From contig OZ038488.1 in the NCBI GenBank assembly GCA_964036315.1, positions 63,719,754 through 63,783,753 of the forward strand: a DNA stretch of 64,000 bases. Reading direction: 5' to 3'. Below are positions 10,892 to 21,549 of this stretch, one piece after another. The notes below the pieces were generated by a model. That model did no database searches and was not told where the DNA came from. It worked only from the letters and a program-made list of their open reading frames with translations. This stretch comes from Acanthosepion esculentum (lineage: Eukaryota > Mollusca > Cephalopoda > Sepiida > Sepiidae). The translations under genes and the position numbers were made by a program. The number at the start of each line of letters is the position of its first letter. Within the stretch, counting starts at the first letter, position 1.

Positions 10892-11235
10892 GTCAGCGGT
10901 CAAATGGGAAATAAGCATGAAAACAGTGTCATGGAAAAAGGATCAAAGTTTTGAAGGTTATGTTTGAAGGAGAAATAAGCGATAATAATGTATAATGACC
11001 CCAGGAACTTGCTAACAACAGATATGAGGTTATGACGGAAAGTAAACACGCAATGGGACCCGGGAATTAAAGATTGAGAGAGAGAAATAAAGACGTCTCT
11101 GCAATGGTGAAAAATGAAATAAGAACCGGATAGGCATTATCTTTTATTTGGAGACGTTACGCACAACGGAGGCTGTATTTTACATATAGTGAGGGATGAT
11201 ATAAGAATATAACCCAACAATTCACTGTGCCATGT

Positions 11236-11590
11236 ATCCTTAAGAACACATGGCACAATGGATAAAGGCGGTGGTTAGATTCAGTGACAGGACCCAAAGA
11301 GTTGTGAGTTCAATACCTGGTTAAGGCAGTGGAAAACTTGGAGGGATGAATTAACAGGAGATAACTGATAACTGACATCCATTAGACATGGCACGTGGAA
11401 CTAGAACAGTCTACCCCAGCGGGCGAAATAAAGGGTTCAGTTCTACATTCCAACCACCTGAAGAAGGCCGGAGCGTACAGCGACCGAAGCGTTGTGATAA
11501 ATATGGCAACAAAGATGAGGACAATAGTCCGAATAATGTAAATAGTATACATAATACCTCATCTCAGAAATATAAACAGATAATAACCAA
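11236..11590 (+). mobile_element. SINE D
   Basis: tRNA-like head with ATGGCACAATGGATAAAGGC (A-box region) and GAGTTCAATACC (B-box region). The body contains GGAACTAGAACAGTCTACCC, then ACCTGAAGAAGGCCGGAGCG, the hairpin ACAGCG/CGTTGT, and GATGAGGACAATAGTCCG. It ends near a TCATCTCAGAAATATAAACAG block. Related copies: 19558-19850, 32525-32880, 37050-37290, and the inverted half at 32420-32524. The frame 11388-11600 across the body is incidental. Confidence 0.75.
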
Positions 11591-11956
11591 ACTAGCCTGA
11601 AAATCTGAGGGGCGGGCGAAACCGCGGTAGCTTGCTAAAGTTCTTACGAATATTGCTCATCAGACTAGGTATTGAGCACTTTAAAAAATCTACAGGAATT
11701 GGTCTATTTCGAGGTAGAGAATTTCTCCCATAGTTTATGCAAGCGGATCATGAAGATGACAAATGCATGTTATATATATATATATATAGTCAAGTCATAC
11801 ATTTTAGATGCATCAAGGGTGGTCTTCAGTGATGCACTGTTCTCATCGCCGATTTCGGGTTTCGCATCATATCGGCTCCAACAGCAACCCCGACCTGATT
11901 CTAGGTGAAACAGGCCGCCTCCTTGAAAGCGTCGTGCTACGCACCGCGACATTGCG

Positions 11957-12017
<61 letters not shown>

Positions 12018-12399
12018 AAACAGCAGATATATAGATAATGAACAGGTTGAGATAGATACATAAGACAAGCCCGGGTTTTTCATCACTTTTCTAAGGCTTT
12101 GCCACCTTAGGGGAAATTTTATTTTCAATTTTCAATATTATTTCCTTTTCCTATCTTTTCTATTCTAATCCTACTTTATTCAAAGACATTTGGGGCCATC
12201 AGGTATCTTTGCGGGATCTGGGTTACTTTTTTAGTTAAGCATATCGTAATCGCTTTTAGATAGAATAATTCTGTGCTCTTCCTGTGTCATATGGTATATT
12301 TTTTGAGCGATTCCCCTTCCAGTATGTCACGATGATATTTATTCAAGAACAAATGTCTGTTTAAAAGAATCTCAGAAAGAAAAAATAAAGAATGGATAG
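11591..12399. other. No gene; short (TA)n and (GA)n
   Basis: Unassigned sequence with a short TA run (11771-11787) and a TA-then-GA array (11957-12010). No recognisable coding sequence. Confidence 0.5.
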
Positions 12400-12867
12400 A
12401 TGAAAGAGGAGAGTTACAAGAATGAAAGAAACAAGGAAAGAGAATGGTTTTAAAAAAAGAATGAATGAAAGAAAGAACGAAAGAAAGAATGCATGAAAAA
12501 TAATAAATGAATGAATAAAAGCATGAAAGTATGAATAAAAGAATGAATTAATGAAAGATTGACTAAATGAAAAAATTGTCGAAAGTGGATAGTTACAAGA
12601 AAGAAAGAATAAAAGAAAAAATCAATGAAAGAGATTTACAAGAAAGAACGAATGAAGAACCAGTGAGAGTGGTGAGCTAAAAGAAAGAAAATAAAGGAAT
12701 CAATGAAAGTGGAGACATACAAGAAAGAAAGAAAGAAAGAAAGGGCGAGGAATCAATGAAAGAGGAGACATACAAGAAAGAAATAAAGAAAGGACGAGGA
12801 ATCAATGAAAGCGGAGACATACAAGAAAGAAAGAAAGGGCGAGGAATCAATGAAAGAGGAGACATAC

Positions 12868-12898
<31 letters not shown>

Positions 12899-12977
12899 GA
12901 CGAGAAATCAATGAAAGAGGAGACATACAAGAAAGAAAGAAAGAAAGGGCGAGGAATAAATGAAAGAGGAGACATAC

Positions 12978-13024
<47 letters not shown>

Positions 13025-13152
13025 GACGAGAAATCAATGAAAGAGGAGACATACAAGAAAGAAAGAAAGAACGAAAGGGCGAGGAATCAATGAAAGAGGA
13101 GACATACAAGAAAGAAAGAAAGGGCGAGGAATCAATGAAAGAGGAGACATAC

Positions 13153-13203
<51 letters not shown>

Positions 13204-13278
13204 GACGAGAAATCAATGAAAGAGGAGACATACAAGAAAGAAAGAAAGGGCGAGGAATAAATGAAAGAGGAGACATAC

Positions 13279-13309
<31 letters not shown>

Positions 13310-13735
13310 GACGAGAAATCAATGAAAGAGGAAACATACAAGAAAGAAAGAAAGGACGAGAAATCAATGAAAGAGGAGACATACAAGAAAGAAAGAAAGA
13401 AAGGACGAGGAATCAATAAAAGAGGAGACATACTAGAAAGAAAGAAAGGGCGAGGAATCAATGAAAGAGGAGACATACTAGAAAGAAAGAAAGGACGAGG
13501 AGTCAATGAAAGAGGAGACATACAAGAAAGAAAGAAAGGACGAGGAATCAATGAAAGAGGAGACATACAAGAAAGAAAGAAAGAAAGGACGAGGAATCAA
13601 TGAAAGAGGAGACATACAAGAAAGAAAGAAAGGATGAGGAATCAATGAAAGAGGAGAGTTACAAGAAAGGAATAAAGAAAGAAAGAAAGAAAGAATCGGT
13701 GAAATAACAGAATTAATAAAAAGAATGTTATAAGA
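12400..13735. repeat. GAAA-rich minisatellite
   Basis: From about 12680 a core of about 40 bp (GAGGAATCAATGAAAGAGG then AGACATACAAGAAAGAAAG) is repeated about 20 times. A variable number of GAAA tetramers separates the cores. GGGCGAGG and GGACGAGA variants of the core alternate. Upstream (12400-12680) is a looser GAAA/GAAT-rich lead-in. Long frames on both strands are artefacts of the composition. Confidence 0.93.
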
Positions 13736-13789
13736 AAGAAAAGGAAAGTGGAGTATAGAAAGAAAGAGGAACAGAGTTGTGAGAAAGAA

Positions 13790-14215
13790 AAAATATTGTT
13801 CTACCTCCTTCTTTATGTGTCGTATCTCCTCAGAAGGCAGATAATCATGGCCCTCCACAATTTCCGGTCCTTTGTAGCGCTTAATAAATTTTGTTTTTCT
13901 GTTTTTTCTCCTGAATCTCACTAAGTATGTTATGCGGTGTTTTCTTCTGTCTCCCTGGCCTTCAATTCTCCTGTGAGTATCAGATTTTCCAAGTTCTCTT
14001 TCCTCGTTATGTGATCTAGAAAGTTCAACTGTCTCTTCTTGATGTTAAGTATAAGTTTCCTTTTTGTTTTCATTTTCTCTAAAACTTTAAAACTCTAAAC
14101 CATCTTTGTTCACATGTTTGCCCATGGTATCCTCAGCATCCTTCTGTAGAACCACATTTCTGTTTCTTCAAGTCTATTCTTCGTTTTGAGGAGATTGTCC
14201 AGGACAACAATATGA
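13790..14215 (-). mobile_element. LINE R 3' relic
   Basis: Minus-strand frames read NLLKTKNRLEETEMWFYRRM, LRIPWANM, EKMKTKRKLILNIKKRQLNF, ENLENLILTG and KDRKLWRAMI. This is the C-terminal segment of a non-LTR retrotransposon; the plus copy at 28930-29925 shows the reverse transcriptase upstream of it. Stops and frameshifts are present. The GAAA minisatellite begins just past its 3' end. Confidence 0.75.
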
Positions 14216-14740
14216 ATTAACAATTCAATAACAATTAGAAAAAGGGAGCCGGGATTTGGGGAACCTATAATAAGGAAAGAAGGATTGGAGTATTTAATAC
14301 GCACAAGAGATAGTAGAAGCAATGTCTCGGATTGAGGTCAGCTATGAATTCAAAACGAGTCCAGAGTATTTTATTTTCCAAAGCTCATTTAGGTCTCACT
14401 TACCAGATCGCAACATCTATCAGAGAGATGAAGTTTAAATTGTTATTATTGCATTATTCCAAAATTTTAACACATCAGCAGATAGCTATTAATGTCAACA
14501 ACTGAGCACAAATAATTATTAATGTATAATATTATCCATAACTGCATGTACAAGAATGCCGTTTTTGATAAAAGTTAAAAAATAGCAATAAATACGTAAA
14601 AATGGATTTATTGTCGAAAATTCCTATTTCCATAATATAGCTATTTGTGCTATGTTATAATGCTTATTACCTAAACAATAATAATACTGAATATTTTTGT
14701 AAAACATCAAAGTATATTTAATCATATCTCCCTAATAGCT
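14216..14740. other. No gene or repeat recognised
   Basis: AT-rich sequence with no motif I can assign. Confidence 0.5.
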
Positions 14741-14749
14741 GTCGCGAAC

Positions 14750-15090
14750 TGTAAATACACATGAAGACCTTCCGCGACATACTCGTTGATAATACAACTA
14801 TAATAACCTCATCCACATGTAAAAAAGGCTAAAAATAATGGAAGCATTATTAATAAAAAAAAAGTAAACGCCAACACACAATAATATCAACTATGAACAT
14901 GGCCACGATGTGCTGGCCGTGTTTAGAAAATAAAACATTCCTGTAACTCTAGATATATACGTAAAACAATCCATACATTCAGTTAAAAGTAAAAATAAAA
15001 TAATCCCTGATAATGGATAAATGTATAGCCGAAAGCGCTCGGACGTACAGAACATTTGGACAATTTCTATATAATTTATGTTCAGAAAAT
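14750..15090 (+). mobile_element. Penelope-like element 3' tail, copy 1
   Basis: Aligns by eye with 59700-60060. The decayed coding part reads TFRDILVDNT and KRLKIMEALLIKKK, which resembles the end of Penelope-like (GIY-YIG) polyproteins (EAL.IKK.KP). After a GTGTTTAGAAAATAAAA end comes an untranslated segment with CCCTGATAATGG and CCGAAAGCGCTCGGA (15005-15044), discussed as a hammerhead-like relic. Both copies share coding end, spacing and untranslated tail. Assignment to Penelope-like elements is from family knowledge and needs a search. Confidence 0.5.
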
Positions 15091-15479
15091 AAGAAAATTA
15101 TAAGAACACAAGAAAAGTTAAACAAAAAACTAAACAACAGCACCTTGTCAGTCGTTTTTAATGAATCTTATATCTATATATATGTATATGTGTGTGCGCG
15201 CACGCCATATTTATGAGTGAACAGACAAATCAACACTGCATGGCAACTCAGTTTCATGCTTTAAGAAATCGACGCCAATAGCTCTAATATATATAATAAA
15301 CAAACACTTTCTGTTTTCTGATCGTCTGATCTGATAAGGTAATTTAATTTATTGGCTCTCTAAGCCGAAATAAAATCACAACGCCTTTTTCTTACACAGT
15401 TTTGTCTTTCATTCCGACCTGAAGCAGGCGTGAACAGACGTCGGCGAAATACAAACTATGCAATGGTATAAAAACTAGC

Positions 15480-16255
15480 TGGTTACATTAAATTCTTCGA
15501 AGACCAAGCTAGTTACGTTTCATCATCGCCAATCTGACCCCGAACTACCACCTATCAAGGTGAACGGAGCTTCTCCCAGGGAAGTACCGTGCCTTGGAAG
15601 ACTGTTAGACCTCAAACTCACACCTGACTTCAAGTGGAACTCGTACATACGATCCATTGCTAAGGATGCAGATAAAACGGCTACCTGTACCGTTCCAGTA
15701 AGTACCTGACTCTTCCAGTTATCCTCTACCTTTACAAGAGCCAGATCGAGTTAAAAATGGAGTGCTGTTGTCATATCTGAGCAGGAGCTGGCAAAACCTC
15801 ATTCTCCAGCCTTAATAGAGTTCAAAAGCGTCTCCGAGCCTTTGTGGACGACGAATTATTCTCCACCCTTCAACACCCTTTCCCATAGGCGACATGTGGC
15901 AAGCTTCTCCTGGCTCTACCGCTACTTCCATGGAAAGGGCCCAGATGAACTACATTACCTGGTTCCGCCAAGGTAAACCGTCATGGCAAGAACATGCCAT
16001 GCCAGTTACATAGCAGCAAACTATCCACATTCCCTCCATATTCCATCGGTAAGAATTAAGTTCCACTCGAGCAGCTTTCCCGCGAACAACAGTCCTGTGG
16101 AACCGACGATGTTTCCCCGATCCTTAAAATATTAACCTATTCAAAGCTAGGGTTAACCGTTATCTTCCATTCCTATACGCACAAATGGCCTCCTAACTAA
16201 CCCTCTACCTCGAATGGCCTCCGGCCTTGTAAAAGTTAACACTCACTGTAAAAAA
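15480..16255 (+). mobile_element. LINE F C-terminal relic
   Basis: Frames read VPCLGRLLDLKLTPDFKWNS, YIRSIAKDADK, HRRHVASFSWLYRYFHGKGP, DELHYLVPP and IPSVRIKFHSSSF. This is the most extended copy of this LINE segment in the window, covering the post-RT palm region to the 3' end. It finishes with ACCTCGAATGGCCTCCGG and ACTCACTGTAAAAAAAAA. Multiple frameshifts. Confidence 0.75.
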
Positions 16256-16300
16256 AAAATACGTCGTTTATAAGATTTTTCACTTTGCTCATCATATCCA

Positions 16301-16302
<2 letters not shown>

Positions 16303-16350
<48 letters not shown>
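16303..16350. repeat. (TA)n microsatellite
   Basis: TA repeat followed by a short GT-rich stretch (to about 16378). Confidence 0.95.
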
Positions 16351-16352
<2 letters not shown>

Positions 16353-16639
16353 GTGTATGTGTGTGCGTGTGTGTGTGTCTGCGCTCGCGCATGCGCAGGA
16401 GGAAAAGACGCAATACAACAAACGTAAAAGCAACAACGCTAAAAAAAAAAACACAAGCGGTAGAAAGTTGAAAGAATTCGATCAAGCTATGTATCTAAAT
16501 GCTTCGGATGCTAATAATTTAAAGTTAAGCGTCCATATATCTTCGAAGTTTCTCGATATAGAATTTTAAACGACACTGTATTCCATTCCCTCCACACTAC
16601 ATATATATAATGCCATCAATAAAAACATTAGTTTGAAAA

Positions 16640-16704
16640 ATTCCCTTCGAAGGACGAAAGGCGAAACATAAGACTGACTTTTTCCACTTTGTCATTCAAT
16701 TAGC

Positions 16705-16775
<71 letters not shown>

Positions 16776-16795
16776 GAGAGAGAGAGAGAGAGGAG
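16640..16795 (+). repeat. (TA)n-linked repeat end
   Basis: TTCGAAGGACGAAAGGCGAA, then TTTTTCCACTTTGTCATTCA, then a long (TA)n (16711-16771) and a (GA)n tail. The TTTCCAYTTTGTCATTCAA block is shared with 54669-54690 and, inverted, with 7264-7290. Confidence 0.5.
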
Positions 16796-16807
16796 AGAGA
16801 GTAAGGT

Positions 16808-17330
16808 TCTCCTTTTACAAGGTGCGGTGGTCTCTCGAGGTAGATGGTTACGTTAGGAGGCCATTTTTGTGTATAGGAGTGGATGATAACGGTTAACCCT
16901 AGCCTTGAACAGGTTAAGATTATATTGATCGGGGCAAGATCCTGTTGGCAGTCGGTTCCACAGGGAAGTAATTCGCAGGACGAAGCTGCTCGAGTGGAAC
17001 TTACTTCTCGCCGATGGAATACGGAGGGAATGTAGGTGGTTTGCTACTTTGTAAGTGGCATGGCGTGTTCTTGCCATGAAGTTTTGATTTGGCGGGACCA
17101 GAGAATATACTTTCGTTGAATATCTCTGCCTGTCTTTGTTAACGAATGTATATGAGGGCAGGGCGCATAGGGCCGTTGTTTTTTCGACCTGCTTTTCTTT
17201 GAATGACCCATCCATTCTGAGATGACGAGCAAAAAGTCTAGAGTTCATTGAAGTGTTATGAGGTGCCTGTAAATAACTTGGCGCGAAGGCAGACATCTTA
17301 TTGCGATAAAAAGAAAATATCAGCACAAGA
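16808..17330 (-). mobile_element. LINE F 3' relic with 157-codon frame
   Basis: The minus frame 16853-17326 encodes VPPNQNFMARTRHATYK, SLRIPSARSKFHSSSF, TSLWNRLPTG and NLNLFKARVNRYHPL, the C terminus of LINE F. Its first half (HLRMDGSFKEKQVEKTTAL...) does not match the other copies, so the open frame is a chance or recombinant join. The untranslated 3' end (CCTCGAG, 16837 side) adjoins a (GA)n run. Confidence 0.7.
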
Positions 17331-17704
17331 ATTCTTGGGGCGACTTCAACAAGTTTTGATCAGAGAAACATAAAATATTGACGACAGCGACGAAAAATAG
17401 ATTAGAATTGTCTGGTCGAATACATCTTCCACATAATACCATAAAATATTCTGTTTTATGTTATTATGCATCACGTAGTTTTATGTCTATTTTTTAACAC
17501 AGTCACAATAGTCATGGAAGTAGTCATCGAATGACCTCCATCTATCACTTAACTTACAATGGTTGATAAAATTGAGATAAATATAGATGGTGGGTTTTTT
17601 TTTTTAGATATATTTCCCATATTTTTAATTGCAGTTTATTATTGTTCACGTGTTTAATTCATTATTTAATAATAACTATTTAATACTTATTACCAAAATT
17701 TAAA

Positions 17705-17756
<52 letters not shown>

Positions 17757-18670
17757 CGATTCTGATTTTTGCTGTATACTTATTTTCTTCTGGGTCACAA
17801 CCTAAGGCCGAGGTTCTGAAATGGCATTATAACATATTTTTTTTCAAATAAAAATAAAACAATCTCAAATCTCACACGTTTTACACCTATAAAGCCCTTT
17901 GTAAAGTGTGAGCTTTACTTGTGAGAACATTTTCTTTTTGTATTTCTTTAAGACATGGGCTGCCAGGGATTCCTTCAATGAGTCTATCAGAACCTTTTCT
18001 AACCAAGCACAGGGCCCAACCATAACTAGAATTATTAATGTCTTCATATACAACGTTTTTTTTTCTTTTTTAGATTTCTACTTCATTTATTATTTGTTTA
18101 AATAATAATAATTGTTGTTGTTGTTGTAGCAGTAGTAGTACAAAGGGTATCAATTGTACTGATGACCATTTAATATACATCGCCAATGTACCAAAAATGA
18201 CTTGATTTCTGTGGGGTTGCACAACGGGAAAATTAAATAAAAGATTCAATGGCCACAGGTATGTCAGACACAACACTGTAATAACAACGAAGCTTGTAGA
18301 ACATTTTATTACGAACGACTGTAATTTCGACAAGCATCTTGAAAAAATATTCAAAATCTACAGACCTTGCAACCCTTAAAAGGCATGAGGATAGTTACGT
18401 ATGCAAATCACGCTCCGGGGGAATTAACAGAATAACAGGAGAGTTCCATAAGATTTATACTCAGCTGTTTGATTAATTTATCTTAGTAACTAATCAAATA
18501 TTCATATTACGCACGTTTAAGTCGCATGCCTTCATTTTGACGGCGTTTCATTCATTTTGACAAGTTCATTATCAGTACAGCCGTTTTTGTTTGTTTTTTT
18601 GTTTTTTCATTACAAAACAAGCAACGTTTGTACATGAACTCATAATTTTTTGTAGATTTATATATTTTTA
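17331..18670. other. No gene; (ATT)n at 17708-17756
   Basis: AT-rich sequence with an ATT trinucleotide array and short TGT repeats near 18111-18130. No coding sequence recognised. Confidence 0.5.
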
Positions 18671-18684
18671 GAATTATTTTTTTT

Positions 18685-18760
18685 TAAATATAACTTGAAG
18701 AAGACAGACGTACTGTCGAAATATCGTTTACCATTGTCAAACACTGTATTTTTTCTTTTT
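18685..18760 (+). repeat. Hammerhead-like core repeat fragment
   Basis: TTGAAGA at 18695-18701, one A, a perfect 5-bp stem GACAG/CTGTC around ACGTA (18703-18717), then GAAA (18718-18721). Core residues C3 (here T) and the extra A depart from the hammerhead consensus. It may be a decayed terminal piece of a Penelope-like element. Confidence 0.35.
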
Positions 18761-18820
18761 CTTTTCTTAAATCCCGTTCTTCTCTTAACTTGAAATATAT
18801 TGCAAAAGTTACGTCAATCA

Positions 18821-18857
<37 letters not shown>

Positions 18858-19036
18858 TTATGCCATGCCACTCTACGATCGCTACTGATACTATATAACT
18901 CAATATTCCCTCTGTATGATCGAATCATCGGCGACAACACTGCTTCCGCACCCAGGTTTTCTGGTGAGGGGCGGGGTTAGAAACTCAGGATGATTCTTTC
19001 TGAGATTAATGTAAATCTTGTTGACGAAACAGAGTT

Positions 19037-19040
<4 letters not shown>

Positions 19041-19112
<72 letters not shown>
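19041..19112. repeat. (TA)n microsatellite
   Basis: TA repeat of about 72 bp directly abutting the mariner relic terminus. Confidence 0.95.
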
Positions 19113-19118
<6 letters not shown>

Positions 19119-19485
19119 GGGTGTCCCAAAAAGTTGACATCATTTAAAATGTGAATATCTGAGTAACTAGATGTCTTAGGCAAACAAAATTAAACAGCTT
19201 CATGTTCAACAATAAACGATTTATCGAAATTCGAACAAGATATTCAGGGGATGTAGATTTTATAACGGATTTCACAAACCCTCAAAAATGTTCAATATGC
19301 GCACCACCTGCAACACGACACACGTCATGTCGGTCGTCCAGCACCTGCCAAACACGTTGTAGCATGTCTTGCGTAACATTCTCCAGCGCCACACTGTTTC
19401 TCTGCTTAAGTTACTCTAGGCTTGCGGGAAGAAGAGGGATATAGACCTGTCCTTTCACATAACCCCCAAAGAAAATGCCTCTTCC
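19113..19485 (-). pseudogene. Mariner/Tc1-superfamily transposase C-terminal relic (GGGTGTCCCAAAAAG type)
   Basis: The plus-strand end ACAGGGTGTCCCAAAAAG (about 19117-19134) is a terminal inverted repeat type common in a mariner lineage. The minus strand then encodes FGGYVKGQVYIPLLPASL, TQDMLQRVWQVLDDRHDVCR and VAGGAHIEHF. This is the last third of the transposase, after the third catalytic acidic residue. It contains stops (SLE*LKQR and HF*GFV). The catalytic core and 5' terminus are missing. The terminal repeat sits against a (TA)n array, fitting TA target choice. Confidence 0.8.
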
Positions 19486-19557
19486 CGATGTCTCAGTTAT
19501 TTCCTTTTAACTCAACTCTCCAAGTTTTGGTTCACCACTACTCTGGCCTAGTATTGA

Positions 19558-19850
19558 GGATACATGGCCCAGTGGATAAAAACATTGGTTAGATCCAGTG
19601 ACTAGAGCCAAAGAGTGTTGAGTTCAATACCAGACCACAACAGTGTTGAACCGAAACTTGAATAGTTGAGTTAAAGGGAAATAACTGAGATATGTTACAT
19701 AAAACTAGAACAATCTACCACGGTAGACGAAATAAAGGGTTCGATTCGAAATTCCAGTCACCTGAAGAAGGCCGGAGCGTAGAACGTCCGAAACGTTTTG
19801 AATATGGCAATGAAAATGAGGATAACTGCCCGAGAAATGTAAATAAATCA
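19558..19850 (+). mobile_element. SINE D
   Basis: Head ACATGGCCCAGTGGATAAAA, B-box region GAGTTCAATACC, then AACTAGAACAATCTACCAC, CACCTGAAGAAGGCCGGAGC and the hairpin AGAACG/CGTTTT. It ends GATGAGGA-type (AATGAGGATAACTGCCCG). Confidence 0.75.
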
Positions 19851-20140
19851 AGTAATGAGACATTTTGCACCACTACATTTCGCTATCTTTATATAACATA
19901 AAATTAGGATTCTAGATTTAATTGATATTCTAAATTGAGATAAAACGGAATATAAAATGATGTATAAATCTTAATGTTTCTATGTATTTTGAATATATAA
20001 TTAGACTCCATATTGTTAAACTACAAAAAGATGTCAATTATGAGGGCACATCCTGTATATCCAAATTAAACTCGAAAATCAGGGACAATGTATTATTCAT
20101 AGTTTTGGAATTGATGTATATGTCAGTGATGGAGCAGTGT

Positions 20141-20141
<1 letters not shown>
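19851..20141. other. No gene seen
   Basis: AT-rich sequence between SINE D and a (TA)n array. No motif recognised. Confidence 0.5.

Positions 20142-20221
<80 letters not shown>
20142..20221. repeat. (TA)n microsatellite
   Basis: About 80 bp of uninterrupted TA. Confidence 0.97.
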
Positions 20222-20224
<3 letters not shown>

Positions 20225-20759
20225 GAAAATCAATTGATTGTTGCTGTCTGAATAAGATAGGACTCTTCTCGAATCTCCACAGAATCGGAAATTACCTTCA
20301 AGAAACGGTAAGATGCTTACTAGTATTCCAGTTACGACCGCTATATCATGATCTTTTGTTGTATCATTTCTTCGGCGAGGTCCTAGTATTTTGTTTCTTT
20401 TTTCCCCGCTGTCGCTTCTGCATTTGGTTTCATATTATTTGTTGTCATGGTTGGTGGAAAATAACAATTTCAATTTTACCGCACGTTTTTCCCCACAATT
20501 CAGGGCGTCCACAAAATCATTAAATAGAAAAATATTAAAATTACAGCGAATACTGGATACTGTTGAAATGTTCACACAATATGAAGTAAATATTGATGTT
20601 TATATACAAATAGTTAATTTATATATAGGCCGCATTCGTTGCACGGATATCTAAGTGATATTCAATTTCTGTAATTGTGGTCTGAAGCATAAAAAACATA
20701 ACATTAATTAAACTATTCAGATACATGACTGACGATGTAGATTTTTTCCCGCAGTAGGT
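20222..20759. other. No gene seen
   Basis: No recognisable coding sequence. A frame at 20391-20654 has no known motif. Confidence 0.5.
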
Positions 20760-20965
20760 TGTCATTTCTTCCTGCGGTAGACCAGCTGCCATCCCAGGCT
20801 ATAGAACCCGGTTTGTCCTACTATTTACCCACATCCGGGAGGAGAAGATTCATACTTCTCCCAAGGGTATTAGCACGTAAGTGAATGTAAGGGATTCGTA
20901 TGGAATTCGAACTCGGCTCTCCGATTCTTCAATCCTAGCCGCTATCCATTACTGCACATTGCCTC
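20760..20965 (-). mobile_element. SINE B without 5S head
   Basis: Minus strand: AGTAATGGATAGCGGCTAGG (A-box region), GAGAGCCGAGTTCGAATTCC (B box), then CACTTACGTGCTAATACCC and TTGGGAGAAGTATGAATC. A 3' region with GGTTCTATAGCCTGGGATGG follows, matching 36505-36740. Confidence 0.8.
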
Positions 20966-21274
20966 CTCATTAAATCTATTAATATCGTTAAAAGATTAAA
21001 TAATAAAAACTATTAACATCATCAAAAGAACTTTAATAATACACGCAACAAACATTTAGTTGCTACCTCTTCTAAGTTTTTCCGTAATGTCCTTTTGTTA
21101 ATTGTCTAAAGACTTTGTGGACAACCAGTATATTTCGACTGTGTTTCGTCCACTGGTTTTAATGCAATCGGCGCTCAAATGCAGTCATTATTACTGTTTC
21201 AACTTTTGTGGATGAATATATCACTACTCAGTCACTTTGCTTAGATTTACTCATTGTATATAACTATTAAACTG

Positions 21275-21387
21275 GGGAACCTCAGCGTGGTGTCATGGTT
21301 AGCAAGTTTGTCTTGCTTGATCAGTTAAAACTGAAAAGTGTGTTTAATCCTCACTAGGTGCTCCATATTTTCGGAATGGAAAATCAC
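21275..21387 (+). mobile_element. SINE A, internally deleted, with 16-bp target-site duplication
   Basis: GTCATGGTTAGCAAGTTTGT head and GTTTAATCCTCACTAGGTGC B-box region. The tail lacks the usual GCCTTGTGCCACATC part. TATAACTATTAAACTG flanks it perfectly at 21259-21274 and 21388-21403. Confidence 0.9.
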
Positions 21388-21447
21388 TATAACTATTAAA
21401 CTGAATTTTTGAAGTTTATTTAAAACTTGTGTTAGCATGTTTGGGCA

Positions 21448-21549
21448 ATTAATTTATGTATTATGCATTATACAAGGAAGAATTAATTTATGTATTATGC
21501 ATTATACAAGGAAGAATTAATTTATGTATTATGCATTATACAAGGAAGA
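21448..21549. repeat. 34-bp direct repeat, 3 perfect copies
   Basis: Units start at 21448, 21482 and 21516 with ATTAATTTATGTATTATGCA followed by TTATACAAGGAAGA. They are identical by eye, so the amplification is recent. Confidence 0.95.

Noticed and set aside
11456..11510. Functional hammerhead ribozyme in SINE D
   Set aside because: CTGAAGA and GAAA are present, but an extra A precedes stem II, the stem is mismatched in most copies, and the position expected to be H17 is G. A simple hairpin explains it better.
12753..13921. Phe/Leu/Ser-rich membrane-like proteins on the minus strand
   Set aside because: They arise from TTTC repeats; open frames also exist on the plus strand (Lys/Glu-rich).
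16853..17326. 157-codon intact gene on the minus strand
   Set aside because: Its second half is the LINE F C terminus and its first half matches nothing in the other copies, so it is a chimeric relic.
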